Shown here in pieces: positions 15,895 through 23,421 of a stretch of DNA of 30,910 nt (the stretch's first letter is position 1; every line of letters starts with the position of its first letter). The position numbers and the translations under genes are program-made. Origin of the DNA: CAZXNF01 sp050741255 (GTDB lineage: Bacteria; Pseudomonadota; Gammaproteobacteria; Burkholderiales; SG8-41); contig JBOIEQ010000041.1 in the NCBI GenBank assembly GCA_050741255.1, positions 1 to 30,910 on the forward strand, in the 5' to 3' direction. The notes under the pieces were generated by a model. The model searched no databases. It had not been told where the DNA came from and worked only from the letters and a program-made list of their open reading frames with translations.

Positions 15895-16556
15895 GCGCGG
15901 CCGCGAAGGGCATCCTGTTTTCGCAGATGGTGCCGCCGGCGGAACTCGAGGCGGAGTTCAACGACTGGTATGAAACCGAGCACATCCCGGTGCGCCTCGC
16001 ACTGCCGGGTTTCAGCGGCGCGACCCGCTACCTCGGCATCGATGGCGAACGCAATTACCTGGCAATCTACGAGATCTCGGACCTGAAGGTGCTGGATACG
16101 CCGGAATACCAGGCGCTGAAGACCCGGCCTTCGGAGCGGACGAAGCGTATGCTGAACACGGTGCAGGGCTTCACGCGTTTTACCTGCGTCCAAACCTTCG
16201 AACAGGGCGGCGGCCGGGGCGACGTCCTCTCGGCGGTCGCGTTCCAGGTGCCGACCGCGGCGAAAGCCGCGCTGGACGACTGGTACGAAGCGGAACACGT
16301 TCCGCTGCTGTTGCGCGCACCCGACTGGCTGCGGGTTCGGCGGTTCGAAGTCCTGTCCTCTGACGGCGGGCCGTGGACGCATTTCGCGTTGCACGAACTG
16401 CGTTCCGTGTCCGTCATGGATTCCCCGGAGCGCAAAGCCGCGTGCGAAGGCCCCAAACGCAAGGCTCTCGCCGGACAGGACTGGTTCGAGCAGTCGGGAC
16501 GATGGCTCTACCGGGTCGTCTCCCGCTTCGGTTCCAGTCGCAGCGGCGGACAGTGA
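15891..16556 (+). CDS. Duplicated dimeric alpha/beta-barrel (EthD/DUF-like) protein
   Basis: About 221 residues built from two similar halves. Each half carries the same signature, DWYETEHIP at residues 25-33 and DWYEAEHVP at 130-138, 105 residues apart, preceded by a strand and followed by a helix-strand pattern, as in small ferredoxin-like barrel proteins. In such families the WYxxEH region lines the active-site pocket. The fusion of two domains would let one chain form a pseudo-dimeric barrel. The start overlaps the CapA-like stop (ATGA). The function is not known; a degradative or isomerising role on a pathway intermediate is a guess. This is the last gene before a 260-bp gap. Confidence 0.7.
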   Translation: MSAAAKGILFSQMVPPAELEAEFNDWYETEHIPVRLALPGFSGATRYLGIDGERNYLAIYEISDLKVLDTPEYQALKTRPSERTKRMLNTVQGFTRFTCVQTFEQGGGRGDVLSAVAFQVPTAAKAALDDWYEAEHVPLLLRAPDWLRVRRFEVLSSDGGPWTHFALHELRSVSVMDSPERKAACEGPKRKALAGQDWFEQSGRWLYRVVSRFGSSRSGGQ

Positions 16557-16816
16557 TCCGCCGCGGTGATTGACGACGGCACGGGCCAGGTCCGGTGCAA
16601 GCCCGGTGATTGAAAATGCTTTATGATCGTCGCTCCACAGAATAATTGAGATTCCGGTTGCCGCATGCCGTGTGCTGCGGAATGCGGCCTTCCACCAGCC
16701 TGTTTCCCCAACCCGATCGTGGTGTGCGCAGGTCTGCGCGCGGTGTGTCGCCCGGAGAGCCGGGTCGGCGAAATCCCGCGCCCGCCGCGCGTCGCCACGG
16801 CACCAGGAGGCACCAG
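16557..16816. other. Intergenic region with repeats and a hairpin before the enolase-superfamily gene
   Basis: No gene seen in 260 bp. It contains a 10-bp direct repeat CGGTGATTGA (16564-16573 and 16604-16613, exactly 40 bp apart), a -10-like TATGAT at 16622-16627 without a fitting -35, and a hairpin GCCGCAT / ATGCGGC (16660-16666 and 16682-16688). This is plausibly the promoter and leader of the gene at 16817, with the repeats as possible operator half-sites. Confidence 0.35.
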
Positions 16817-17917
16817 ATGAAAATCACCCATATCCAGACGCAGGTTGTCCGGCTGCCAGGCGAGGAGCCGCTCGCGGGCGGCCCCACCCCGGCGAACGAC
16901 ACCAAAAACTTCGTGACCCTGCGCATCGGTACCGATGCCGGGCTCGAAGGCCTGGGTGTCACGTTTTTCGGCGCGGCGCTGACCGGCACACTGAAGAGCG
17001 CGGTCGATGAACTCGGCGCCCTGATCGTGGGTGAGGATCCACTGCGCATCGAGGCGATTGTGCACAAGCTGCGCACGGCCGCCGGCAACAGCGCGGGCCC
17101 GGGCGGCATTTTCACGCTGGCGCTCTCCGCCATCGACATCGCGCTGTGGGATATCAAGGGCAAGGCGTTCAACCTGCCGCTGGCGCGTCTCCTCGGCGGC
17201 TACCGCGATCGCGTGCCCACCTATGCGAGCGGCGCGCTCATGCGCGGTTTCCCGCTCGATCACACGGTCAAGGCCGCGGCGACGCTGGTCAGTAAAGGTT
17301 TCCGGCAGATGAAAACGCAGCTCGCGCTGCCCGGCGACACGAACCCGGCCCGCGAGATCGATCACATCCGGCGCGTCCGCGAGGCGGTGGGGCCGGAAAT
17401 CGACCTCATGTGCGACATCAACCAGCGCTGGAGCGTGCATCAGGCGATCGACATCGGCAGCCGGATCGCGGACGTGGGCCTGTTCTGGCTCGAGGATGTG
17501 ACGGTACACGACGACTATCAGGGGCTCGCCCGTGTCACCAAGGCGCTGTCCACGCCGGTGGCGGGCGGCGAGTACGTCTACGGCATCGCCCCGTTCCGCC
17601 AGATGATGGAGGCGGGTTCGGTGGACATCGTGATGATCGACGTGCTGCGTGCGGGCGGCATCACGCAGTGGATGAAGATCGCCGGCATGGCGGAAGCCTT
17701 CAACCTGCCGGTGGTGAACCACCTGTACCCCGAGATATCGGTGCACCTCGTCGCGGCGATCCCGCACGGCCTGACCGTCGAGTTCATGCCCTGGTCGGGT
17801 CGGCTTTACAAGGAAACGCCGGCGGTCGAAAAAGGGCAGCTGAAGGTGCCGGACCGGCCCGGACTTGGCCTCGAGTTCGATCCGGAGACGTTCAAGCGCT
17901 ACGGCGTGCGCGCCTGA
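16817..17917 (+). CDS. Mandelate racemase/muconate lactonizing enzyme family protein (enolase superfamily)
   Basis: About 366 residues, normal length. The N-terminal capping domain is followed by a (beta/alpha)7-beta barrel. Metal ligands D200, E226 and E252, the Asp-His dyad D275/H302 and E322 match the mandelate racemase positions D195, E221, E247, D270, H297 and E317 with a constant offset of 5. The Lys-x-Lys motif reads K166-T167-Q168, so the second lysine, the base for one substrate enantiomer in racemase, is replaced by Gln. That argues against racemisation and for a one-base reaction, such as acid-sugar dehydration through His302. ATG 16817 follows AGGAGG (16805-16810). It is convergent with smpB across 24 bp. 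Substrate unknown. Confidence 0.88.
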   Translation: MKITHIQTQVVRLPGEEPLAGGPTPANDTKNFVTLRIGTDAGLEGLGVTFFGAALTGTLKSAVDELGALIVGEDPLRIEAIVHKLRTAAGNSAGPGGIFTLALSAIDIALWDIKGKAFNLPLARLLGGYRDRVPTYASGALMRGFPLDHTVKAAATLVSKGFRQMKTQLALPGDTNPAREIDHIRRVREAVGPEIDLMCDINQRWSVHQAIDIGSRIADVGLFWLEDVTVHDDYQGLARVTKALSTPVAGGEYVYGIAPFRQMMEAGSVDIVMIDVLRAGGITQWMKIAGMAEAFNLPVVNHLYPEISVHLVAAIPHGLTVEFMPWSGRLYKETPAVEKGQLKVPDRPGLGLEFDPETFKRYGVRA

Positions 17918-17941
17918 CGCCTGCGCGGACGGTGGCCAGGT

Positions 17942-18388
17942 TCAGCGTGTGGCTTTCATCAAACGTTGTTTTTCGCGCTGCCAGTCGCGTGCCTTCGCGC
18001 TTTCCCGCTTGTCGTGCTGCTTCTTGCCCTTGGCCAGACCGACTTCGAGCTTGATCCGGCCCCGGGTGTAATGCAGATCGATCGGCAACAGCGTGTAGCC
18101 GGCCTGCTGGACCGCGCCGATCAGGCGCCGGATTTCCTCGGCGTGCATCAGGAGTTTCCGCGTGCGCACCGGATCGGGTGTGATGTGAGTGGAGGCGGTC
18201 GTCAGCGGACTGATGTGCGCGCCGATCAGGTACAAGGCCTCGCCGCGCACGACCACGTACGCCTCCTTCAGTTGCGCCCGGCCCGCGCGGATCGCCTTGA
18301 CCTCCCAGCCCTCGAGCACCATGCCGGCCTCGAACCGCTGCTCGACGAAGTAATCGTGGAAGGCTTTCTTGTTTTGCGCGATGCTCAT
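17942..18388 (-). CDS. smpB: SsrA-binding protein SmpB
   Basis: About 148 residues, standard size. SmpB binds tmRNA and delivers it to stalled ribosomes for trans-translation. The sequence shows the conserved N-terminal part (NKKAFHDYFVEQRFEAGMVLEGWEVK), the HISPL segment after GEALYLIGA, the DPxRxRKLLMH region and a basic C-terminal tail rich in Lys/Arg that inserts into the ribosome. It is on the minus strand, convergent with the enolase-superfamily gene and divergent from ratA, with only 55 bp between the two starts. ssrA itself is not in the window. Confidence 0.97.
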   Translation of the reverse strand: MSIAQNKKAFHDYFVEQRFEAGMVLEGWEVKAIRAGRAQLKEAYVVVRGEALYLIGAHISPLTTASTHITPDPVRTRKLLMHAEEIRRLIGAVQQAGYTLLPIDLHYTRGRIKLEVGLAKGKKQHDKRESAKARDWQREKQRLMKATR

Positions 18389-18397
18389 GGCGGATGG

Positions 18398-18406
18398 ATT
18401 CTAGCA
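18398..18406 (-). promoter_or_regulatory. Possible extended -10 promoter of smpB
   Basis: Read on the minus strand, TGC-TAGAAT matches an extended -10 element (TGn-TATAAT, five of six in the hexamer). No good -35 is present 17 bp upstream, as expected for this promoter type. Transcription would start only a few bases before the smpB ATG, giving a nearly leaderless message. Confidence 0.35.
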
Positions 18407-18443
18407 GCGCGCCGAGCACACGCTGCGGTCCGGGCGGCCGGTC

Positions 18444-18881
18444 GTGGCTGAGGTCAAGCGCACGGTGCTCGTCGGCCATTCCGCCGCGCGCATGTTCGAA
18501 CTGGTCGACCGCGTCGAGGATTACCCGCAGTTCCTGCCGTGGTGCAGCGGCTCGTCGGTGGAGGCGCGCGATGCCGCGGTTACCCGCGCAACCGTGCATA
18601 TCTCCTTTCACGGTGTGAAGACGAGCTTCAGCACCGCCAACGCCAAGCAGGCGCCCAGCCGGATGCAGATCACGCTGATCTCGGGACCGTTCCGTGCGCT
18701 TGACGGCGAATGGCGCTTCACGGATCTCGGCGGCACCGGCTGCAGGATCGAATTCAGCCTGCGCTACCAGTTCTCGAACCGGCTGCTCGAAAAAATGGTC
18801 GGCCCGGTGTTCGGCGGCATCGCGGGCTCGCTGGTGGACGCCTTCGTGCAGCGCGCCGACCGCCTGCACGGCGCGGGGTAA
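18444..18881 (+). CDS. ratA: RatA/COQ10-type START-domain protein
   Basis: About 145 residues. RatA-family proteins have a small START/polyketide cyclase fold. The E. coli protein was described as inhibiting 70S ribosome association, while the mitochondrial homologue Coq10 binds ubiquinone. Conserved features are visible: the opening HSAARMFELVDRVEDYPQFLPWCSGSSV, the central strands, and the C-terminal helix MVGPVFGGIAGSLVDAFVQRAD. The start is GTG 18444, and the gene is divergent from smpB. It is followed after 3 bases by rnfH, an arrangement common in proteobacteria (ratA-ratB next to smpB). Confidence 0.93.
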   Translation: MAEVKRTVLVGHSAARMFELVDRVEDYPQFLPWCSGSSVEARDAAVTRATVHISFHGVKTSFSTANAKQAPSRMQITLISGPFRALDGEWRFTDLGGTGCRIEFSLRYQFSNRLLEKMVGPVFGGIAGSLVDAFVQRADRLHGAG

Positions 18882-18884
18882 GCG

Positions 18885-19157
18885 ATGCGGGTGGAGATCG
18901 TCTACGCCTCGCTGGCGGGCACGACGCGGCTCACGGTGGAAGTCCCGACGGGGACTACGCTGCGGGAAGCGGTCGCCGCGTCGGGCCTGCCCACGCGGCA
19001 TCCCGAACTGGGACCGGACATGCTCGCGAACGCCAGCGTTTATGGTGAACGGCGTGACCCGGCTGTGCGGCTGGAAGAGGGTGACCGGATCGAACTTTGC
19101 CGGCCGCTAACCGCGGATCCGAAGGAAGCGCGCCGGCGGCGCCGCGCGCGCCGCTAG
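18885..19157 (+). CDS. RnfH family ubiquitin-like protein (RatB)
   Basis: About 90 residues with a beta-grasp fold. The pattern MRVEIVYAS ... VPTGTTLREAV ... SVYGERRDPAVRLEEGDRIELCRPLTADPKEARRRRA is the RnfH signature, including the conserved RPLxxDPKExRR C-terminus. The start ATG follows the ratA stop by 3 bases. The function is not settled; despite the historic RatA/RatB toxin-antitoxin label, conserved chromosomal linkage to smpB argues for a housekeeping role. It converges on the DUF4124 gene with a 9-bp gap. Confidence 0.92.
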   Translation: MRVEIVYASLAGTTRLTVEVPTGTTLREAVAASGLPTRHPELGPDMLANASVYGERRDPAVRLEEGDRIELCRPLTADPKEARRRRRARR

Positions 19158-19166
19158 CCGGTTCGG

Positions 19167-19700
19167 TTACTTGCAGGAGTTCTCCACGTCCTTGCGTGCC
19201 TGTGCCATCTCTGCCGGCCGTTCGGCGTCGCCAATGATCTGCCGCTCGCCCGTCTTGGGGTCGAACCTGCCCATGCGCTGGCCGCTTTCATAGGCCTTGA
19301 GCTGCGCCTGCGCCTGCTCGCATTGTTTGCGACGGGCTTCGGCCTCGGCCTGGCTCTTGGCGCCCTTGGCTTCGGCATCCTGCCGCTCGGCCTGGCGCTT
19401 GCGGAACTCCACTTCCTGCTCCGCGACGGACTTGCCACCCGCGGCGGGTTTCGCCGCCGGGGCGGTTGCAGGGGCGGGCGCGGCTGCGGCACCGCCGCTG
19501 GAGGGCGTTCCCACCCCGCTGCGCATGATCTTGCGGGCCTCCGTGGTGCCCGGCGGGCACTGGTTGGCGAACTCCTTGCGGCCCTTGGCATCGACGCATT
19601 CCAGGATCTGCGCCGCCACGCCGCCGCTGAAAGCGACCGCGAGGAAGGCAGCCGCCAGCGCCGGGCGCCGGATGGAACGGATGGTCTTGATGAGTTTCAT
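19167..19700 (-). CDS. DUF4124 domain-containing exported protein
   Basis: About 177 residues. A signal peptide (basic start MKLIKTIRSIRRP, then a hydrophobic ALAAAFLAVAFSGGVAA) is followed by the short DUF4124 region ILECVDAKGRKEFANQCPPGT, with its two cysteines and a Lys-Gly turn. An Ala/Pro-rich linker comes next, then a charged helix rich in Glu, Arg and Gln that is probably coiled coil (about residues 90-140), and a C-terminal Cys. It is predicted to be periplasmic. The function of DUF4124 proteins is unknown; they are frequent in Betaproteobacteria. ATG on the minus strand is at 19700, divergent from guaB across 211 bp. Confidence 0.85.
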   Translation of the reverse strand: MKLIKTIRSIRRPALAAAFLAVAFSGGVAAQILECVDAKGRKEFANQCPPGTTEARKIMRSGVGTPSSGGAAAAPAPATAPAAKPAAGGKSVAEQEVEFRKRQAERQDAEAKGAKSQAEAEARRKQCEQAQAQLKAYESGQRMGRFDPKTGERQIIGDAERPAEMAQARKDVENSCK

Positions 19701-19858
19701 GATCCTGCCCGCCTGTTTCGTTCTGATGCCGTAATCGGTTTTGCGTTCGGTTGGACGGAGATCACCGGCATTCGTTCCCGCCCCAGTACAACCTGGTACA
19801 GACGGCAGGATAGCGAGGACAATCCGGTCCGCGCAAGGGGATAAACGCACGATCCGCG

Positions 19859-19887
19859 TTGTCCGTTTACGAGGGCATCCGTATAAT
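19859..19887 (+). promoter_or_regulatory. Sigma-70-type promoter of guaB
   Basis: TTGTCC (19859-19864), a 17-base spacer and a perfect TATAAT (19882-19887) give a good sigma-70 promoter. Transcription would begin around 19893, leaving a leader of roughly 20 bases that holds the AAGGAA ribosome site at 19900-19905 before the guaB ATG at 19912. Confidence 0.65.
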
Positions 19888-19911
19888 GCGCGCTTTGCGA
19901 AGGAACCGCGC

Positions 19912-21375
19912 ATGCGCCTGCTGCAAAAGGCCCTCACCTTCGATGACGTTCTGCTCGTCCCCGCCCACTCCAAAGTCCTGCCGCGCGACGTCAGCCTCAA
20001 AACCCGGCTGACCCGCACCATCACCCTGAACATCCCGCTGGTGTCCGCCGCCATGGACACCGTGACCGAGTCGCGTCTCGCCATCGCGATCGCGCAGGAA
20101 GGCGGCCTCGGCATCATCCACAAGAACATGACCCCGCGCGCGCAGGCGGCGGAAGTCCTCAAGGTTAAGCGCTTCGAAAGCGGCGTGGTCAAGGACCCGA
20201 TCACGATCTCGCCCAGCCTGACCGTGCGCGACGTGCTGAACCTGACTCGCCAGCACCGCATCTCCGGCCTGCCCGTCATCGACGGCGGCGGCAAGGTCGT
20301 CGGCATCGTCACCAACCGGGACCTGCGCTTCGAAACCAACCTCGACCAGCCGGTGCGCAACATCATGACCCCGCGCGACCGCCTGATCACGGTGCGCGAA
20401 GGCGCGAGCCGCGAGGAAGCGAAAAGCCTGATGCACAAGCACCGCCTCGAGCGGGTGCTGGTGATCGGCAAGAATTTCGAGCTGCGCGGCCTCATCACCG
20501 TCAAGGACATCCTGAAGTCGAGCGAGCATCCGGACGCCTGCAAGGACAAGCTGGGCCGCCTGCGGGTGGGCGCGGCCATCGGCGTCGGCGAAGGCACGGA
20601 AGAACGCGCCGACATGCTGATCGAGGCGGGCGTCGACGTCATCGTGGTCGACACCGCGCATGGCCACGCGCAGGGCGTGATCGATCGCGTGCGCTGGGTC
20701 AAGCGCAAATACGCGAAGACGCAGGTGATCGGCGGCAACATCGCGACGGCCGCCGCGGCCAAGGCGCTGGTGGACGCGGGCGCGGACGGCGTCAAGGTCG
20801 GCATCGGCCCGGGTTCCATCTGCACCACGCGCATCGTCGCGGGCGTGGGCGTGCCGCAGATCACGGCGGTGGCCAATGTGGCCAAGGCGCTGGCGAAAGC
20901 GGACGTGCCGCTGATCGCGGACGGCGGCATCCGTTTCTCCGGCGACATTGCGAAAGCGCTCGCAGCCGGCGCGCATACGGCCATGATCGGCAGCCTGTTC
21001 GCGGGCACCGAGGAATCTCCCGGCGAGATCGAGCTCTACCAGGGCCGTTCCTACAAGTCCTATCGGGGCATGGGTTCCCTGGCCGCCATGCAGCTTGGCG
21101 CGGCGGACCGCTACTTCCAGGACGCGGAGCAGGCGACCGAGAAGCTGGTGCCGGAAGGCGTCGAGGGACGCGTGCCCTACAAGGGCGGCGTGGTGCCGCT
21201 GATTCAACAGTTGTGCGGCGGCCTGCGCGCGAGCATGGGCTACACCGGCTGCGCGACCGTGGACGAAGTCCGGCGCAAGGCCGAGTTCATGGAGATCACC
21301 AGCGCGGGCATGCGCGAGTCGCACGTTCATGACGTGCAGATCACCAAGGAAGCGCCTAACTACAGGGTTGAATAG
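19912..21375 (+). CDS. guaB: Inosine-5'-monophosphate dehydrogenase
   Basis: About 487 residues, the standard bacterial size. It converts IMP to XMP with NAD+, the committed step to guanine nucleotides, in the cytoplasm. The barrel starts at LTFDDVLLVPAHS, and two CBS domains are inserted around residues 93-205 (ITISPSLTVRDVLNL and MTPRDRLITVREG). The catalytic loop is GIGPGSICTTRIVAGVG with Cys304. The YRGMGSLAAM and EGVEGRVPYKG active-site segments and the C-terminal ESHVHDVQITKEAPNY are present. ATG 19912 has AAGGAA upstream. guaA follows on the same strand after 93 bp that hold a long inverted repeat. Confidence 0.98.
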   Translation: MRLLQKALTFDDVLLVPAHSKVLPRDVSLKTRLTRTITLNIPLVSAAMDTVTESRLAIAIAQEGGLGIIHKNMTPRAQAAEVLKVKRFESGVVKDPITISPSLTVRDVLNLTRQHRISGLPVIDGGGKVVGIVTNRDLRFETNLDQPVRNIMTPRDRLITVREGASREEAKSLMHKHRLERVLVIGKNFELRGLITVKDILKSSEHPDACKDKLGRLRVGAAIGVGEGTEERADMLIEAGVDVIVVDTAHGHAQGVIDRVRWVKRKYAKTQVIGGNIATAAAAKALVDAGADGVKVGIGPGSICTTRIVAGVGVPQITAVANVAKALAKADVPLIADGGIRFSGDIAKALAAGAHTAMIGSLFAGTEESPGEIELYQGRSYKSYRGMGSLAAMQLGAADRYFQDAEQATEKLVPEGVEGRVPYKGGVVPLIQQLCGGLRASMGYTGCATVDEVRRKAEFMEITSAGMRESHVHDVQITKEAPNYRVE

Positions 21376-21461
21376 CAGGATCCAGGATTCAGGATTCAGC
21401 TTCCCAAGAACAGGCAGAGATGCTGTTACTGAATCCCGCATCCTGAATCCAGAATCCTGCT
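21374..21461. repeat. Long imperfect inverted repeat between guaB and guaA
   Basis: The left arm, 21374-21399, and the right arm, 21429-21461, are near-perfect reverse complements built from the repeated word GGATTCAG / CTGAATCC. The right arm carries an extra GCGGG-like insertion. The loop is about 29 bases. The structure fills the whole intergenic gap and ends about 7 bases before the guaA ATG, which has no clear Shine-Dalgarno sequence. It may be a repetitive intergenic hairpin or an attenuating structure for guaA. No U-run follows, so it is not a simple terminator. Confidence 0.75.
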
Positions 21462-21468
21462 TCCAGCC

Positions 21469-23049
21469 ATGCATGAAAAGATCCTGATCCTCGATTTCGG
21501 CTCGCAGGTCACCCAGCTCATCGCGCGCCGGGTGCGCGAGGCGCAGGTCTACTGCGAAATCCATCCCTGCGATGTCTCCGACGCTTTCGTACGGGACTTC
21601 GCGCCCAGGGGGGTGATCCTCTCGGGCAGCCACATGTCCGCCTACGAGGAAGCCACCGACCGCGCGCCGCAGGCCGTGTTCGAGCTGGGCGTGCCGGTGC
21701 TCGGCATCTGCTACGGCATGCAGACGATGGCGCAGCAGCTGGGCGGCAAGGTCGAGGCCGGCAAGGTGCGTGAGTTCGGTTTTGCGGAAGTGCGCGCACG
21801 CGGCCATACGCGGCTTTTCGACGGCATCGAGGACGTGCGCAACGCTGAAGGCCATGGCCTGCTGAAGGTCTGGATGAGCCACGGCGACAAGGTGACCGTC
21901 ATGCCGCCGGGGTTCACGCTGATGGCGTCCAACGAGTCTTGTCCCATCGCCGGCATGGCCGACGAAAAGCGCGGTTTCTACGCCGTGCAGTTCCATCCCG
22001 AGGTCACGCACACGCGCAAGGGCAGGCAGATCCTGCAGCGTTTCGTGCACGAGATCTGCGGCCTCAAGGGCGACTGGAACATGCCCGACTACGTCACCGA
22101 GGCGGTGGCGCGCATCCGCGAGCAGGTCGGCAAGGAGGAGGTGATCCTCGGCTTGTCCGGCGGCGTGGATTCCTCGGTCGCCGCCGCACTGATTCATAAA
22201 GCGATCGGCCCGCAGCTCACTTGCGTGTTCGTCGACCACGGCTTGCTGCGGCTCGACGAGGCGAAGCAGGTGATGGACACCTTCGCGCAGCACATGCAGG
22301 TCAAGGTCATCCATGTCGACGCCGCCGACGAGTTCTATACCGCGCTGGCCGGTGAGACCGATCCCGAGCAGAAGCGCAAGATCATCGGCAGGCACTTCGT
22401 CGACATCTTCCAGCGCGAGTCCACGAAGATCGCCAACGCGAAGTGGCTGGCGCAGGGCACGATTTACCCGGACGTGATCGAGTCCGCCGGCGCCAAGACC
22501 AAGAAGGCCACGACCATCAAGTCGCACCACAACGTCGGCGGCCTGCCGGAAACGCTGCACCTGAAACTGCTGGAGCCGCTGCGGGAACTGTTCAAGGATG
22601 AGGTGCGCGAACTGGGTCTGGCGCTGGGCCTGCCGCGCGAGATGGTGTTCCGCCACCCCTTCCCGGGGCCGGGCCTGGGGGTACGCATCCTCGGCGAAGT
22701 AAAGCGCGAGTACGCCGCTCTGCTGCAGCGCGCGGACGCCATCTTCATCGAAGAACTGCGCAAGGCCGTGGATACCGACGGCACGTCCTGGTACGACAAG
22801 ACTGCGCAAGCCTTCGCAGTGTTCCTGCCGGTCAAGTCAGTCGGCGTGATGGGCGACGGCCGCACCTACGAGTTCGTCGTGGCGCTGCGGGCGGTGCAGA
22901 CCTCGGACTTCATGACGGCGGACTGGGCGCCACTGCCGCACGATCTCCTCGGCCGGGTGTCGAGCCGCATCATCAACGAGGTGCGGGGCATCAATCGAGT
23001 CACTTACGATATTTCGAGCAAGCCGCCCGCCACGATTGAGTGGGAGTAA
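21469..23049 (+). CDS. guaA: GMP synthase (glutamine-hydrolysing)
   Basis: About 526 residues, normal size. It aminates XMP to GMP using glutamine and ATP in the cytoplasm. The N-terminal class I glutamine amidotransferase shows the nucleophile Cys81 in GICYGMQ and the catalytic His-Pro-Glu in FHPEVTH. The ATP pyrophosphatase domain has the P-loop LSGGVDSS, and the C-terminal dimerisation domain ends in the typical IEWE. The start ATG lies just after a long inverted repeat and lacks an obvious ribosome site. Its last roughly 190 bp are duplicated in decayed form at 28102-28289, so the gene may have had its 3' end replaced by an incoming element. Confidence 0.98.
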   Translation: MHEKILILDFGSQVTQLIARRVREAQVYCEIHPCDVSDAFVRDFAPRGVILSGSHMSAYEEATDRAPQAVFELGVPVLGICYGMQTMAQQLGGKVEAGKVREFGFAEVRARGHTRLFDGIEDVRNAEGHGLLKVWMSHGDKVTVMPPGFTLMASNESCPIAGMADEKRGFYAVQFHPEVTHTRKGRQILQRFVHEICGLKGDWNMPDYVTEAVARIREQVGKEEVILGLSGGVDSSVAAALIHKAIGPQLTCVFVDHGLLRLDEAKQVMDTFAQHMQVKVIHVDAADEFYTALAGETDPEQKRKIIGRHFVDIFQRESTKIANAKWLAQGTIYPDVIESAGAKTKKATTIKSHHNVGGLPETLHLKLLEPLRELFKDEVRELGLALGLPREMVFRHPFPGPGLGVRILGEVKREYAALLQRADAIFIEELRKAVDTDGTSWYDKTAQAFAVFLPVKSVGVMGDGRTYEFVVALRAVQTSDFMTADWAPLPHDLLGRVSSRIINEVRGINRVTYDISSKPPATIEWE

Positions 23050-23057
23050 GCCCTTCG

Positions 23058-23105
23058 GAGGGCGGAGCAGGGGTCCCGCTTGCGGGGATGCGACCCCGGA
23101 GAAGG
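23058..23105. repeat. Direct repeat unit 1 downstream of guaA
   Basis: A 48-bp unit that recurs at 23166-23213 with three mismatches, offset exactly 108 bp. Inside it lies a nested dyad: an outer GGGGTC / GACCCC pair and an inner CCCGC-TT-GCGGG hairpin. The first part, CCTTCGGAGGGCGGAGC (23052-23068), also follows the decayed guaA copy at 28290-28306, so at least this end belongs to the duplicated guaA flank. The short open frame across both units (repeating PLAGMRPRRR) is judged a by-product of the repeat. Confidence 0.75.
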
Positions 23106-23165
23106 GCTGCCCGCGACTCAACGGTCAGTCGACATGTACCGAGCGTTCGGAGCGGGCGGGACGAG

Positions 23166-23213
23166 GAGGGCGGAACAGGGGCCCCGCTTGCGGGGATGCG
23201 ACCCCGTAGAAGG
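23166..23213. repeat. Direct repeat unit 2 downstream of guaA
   Basis: Second copy of the 48-bp unit. Here the inner hairpin is extended to CCCCGC-TT-GCGGGG. With unit 1 it forms a two-copy tandem-type array in the 487-bp gene-free stretch 23050-23536. Two copies with a 60-bp gap are too few for a CRISPR, and no cas gene is near. A REP-like palindromic element or a structured 3' region of guaA is more likely. Confidence 0.75.
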
Positions 23214-23240
23214 TCGGGCCCGCGACCCGAAAGACGTTCA

Positions 23241-23257
23241 CCCGCTCCCGGAGCGGG
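23241..23257 (+). terminator. Hairpin after the repeat pair, possible transcription stop
   Basis: CCCGCTC-CCG-GAGCGGG forms a perfect 7-bp stem with a 3-base loop. It is followed by CACTCTCGC and not by a U-run, so it does not meet the full intrinsic terminator pattern. Its position downstream of guaA and the paired repeats fits a 3' end. Confidence 0.35.
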
Positions 23258-23421
23258 CACTCTCGCTGGCTGATTCAGGACCGCAGGTGATCGAGGCCAT
23301 TCGATCATTGCCTGGGTCCCTGAACAATTTCACTTGAAGGTCCTTGCCGGGTCGGGCGCTGACCTCGCATCGCCCATTGCCGGGCGTGCGAGATCGCGGT
23401 GCCGCGCGATCATGGCTCGCG

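Noticed and set aside
18444..19157. ratA-rnfH as a toxin-antitoxin module
   Set aside because: The historic RatA/RatB label exists, but both proteins belong to conserved START-domain and ubiquitin-like housekeeping families next to smpB, not to a mobile toxin-antitoxin pair.
19867..22809. A 980-codon open frame on the minus strand across guaB and guaA
   Set aside because: It lies antisense to two unmistakable housekeeping genes and is rich in Arg, His and Ala as expected for a high-GC shadow; no domain recognised.
23058..23213. Direct repeats as a CRISPR array
   Set aside because: Only two copies, unequal context, internal dyads, no cas genes.
23040..23337. Small open frames with repeating PLAGMRPRRR downstream of guaA
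   Set aside because: The amino-acid repeat is produced by the 48-bp DNA repeat; no ribosome site and no protein-like composition.
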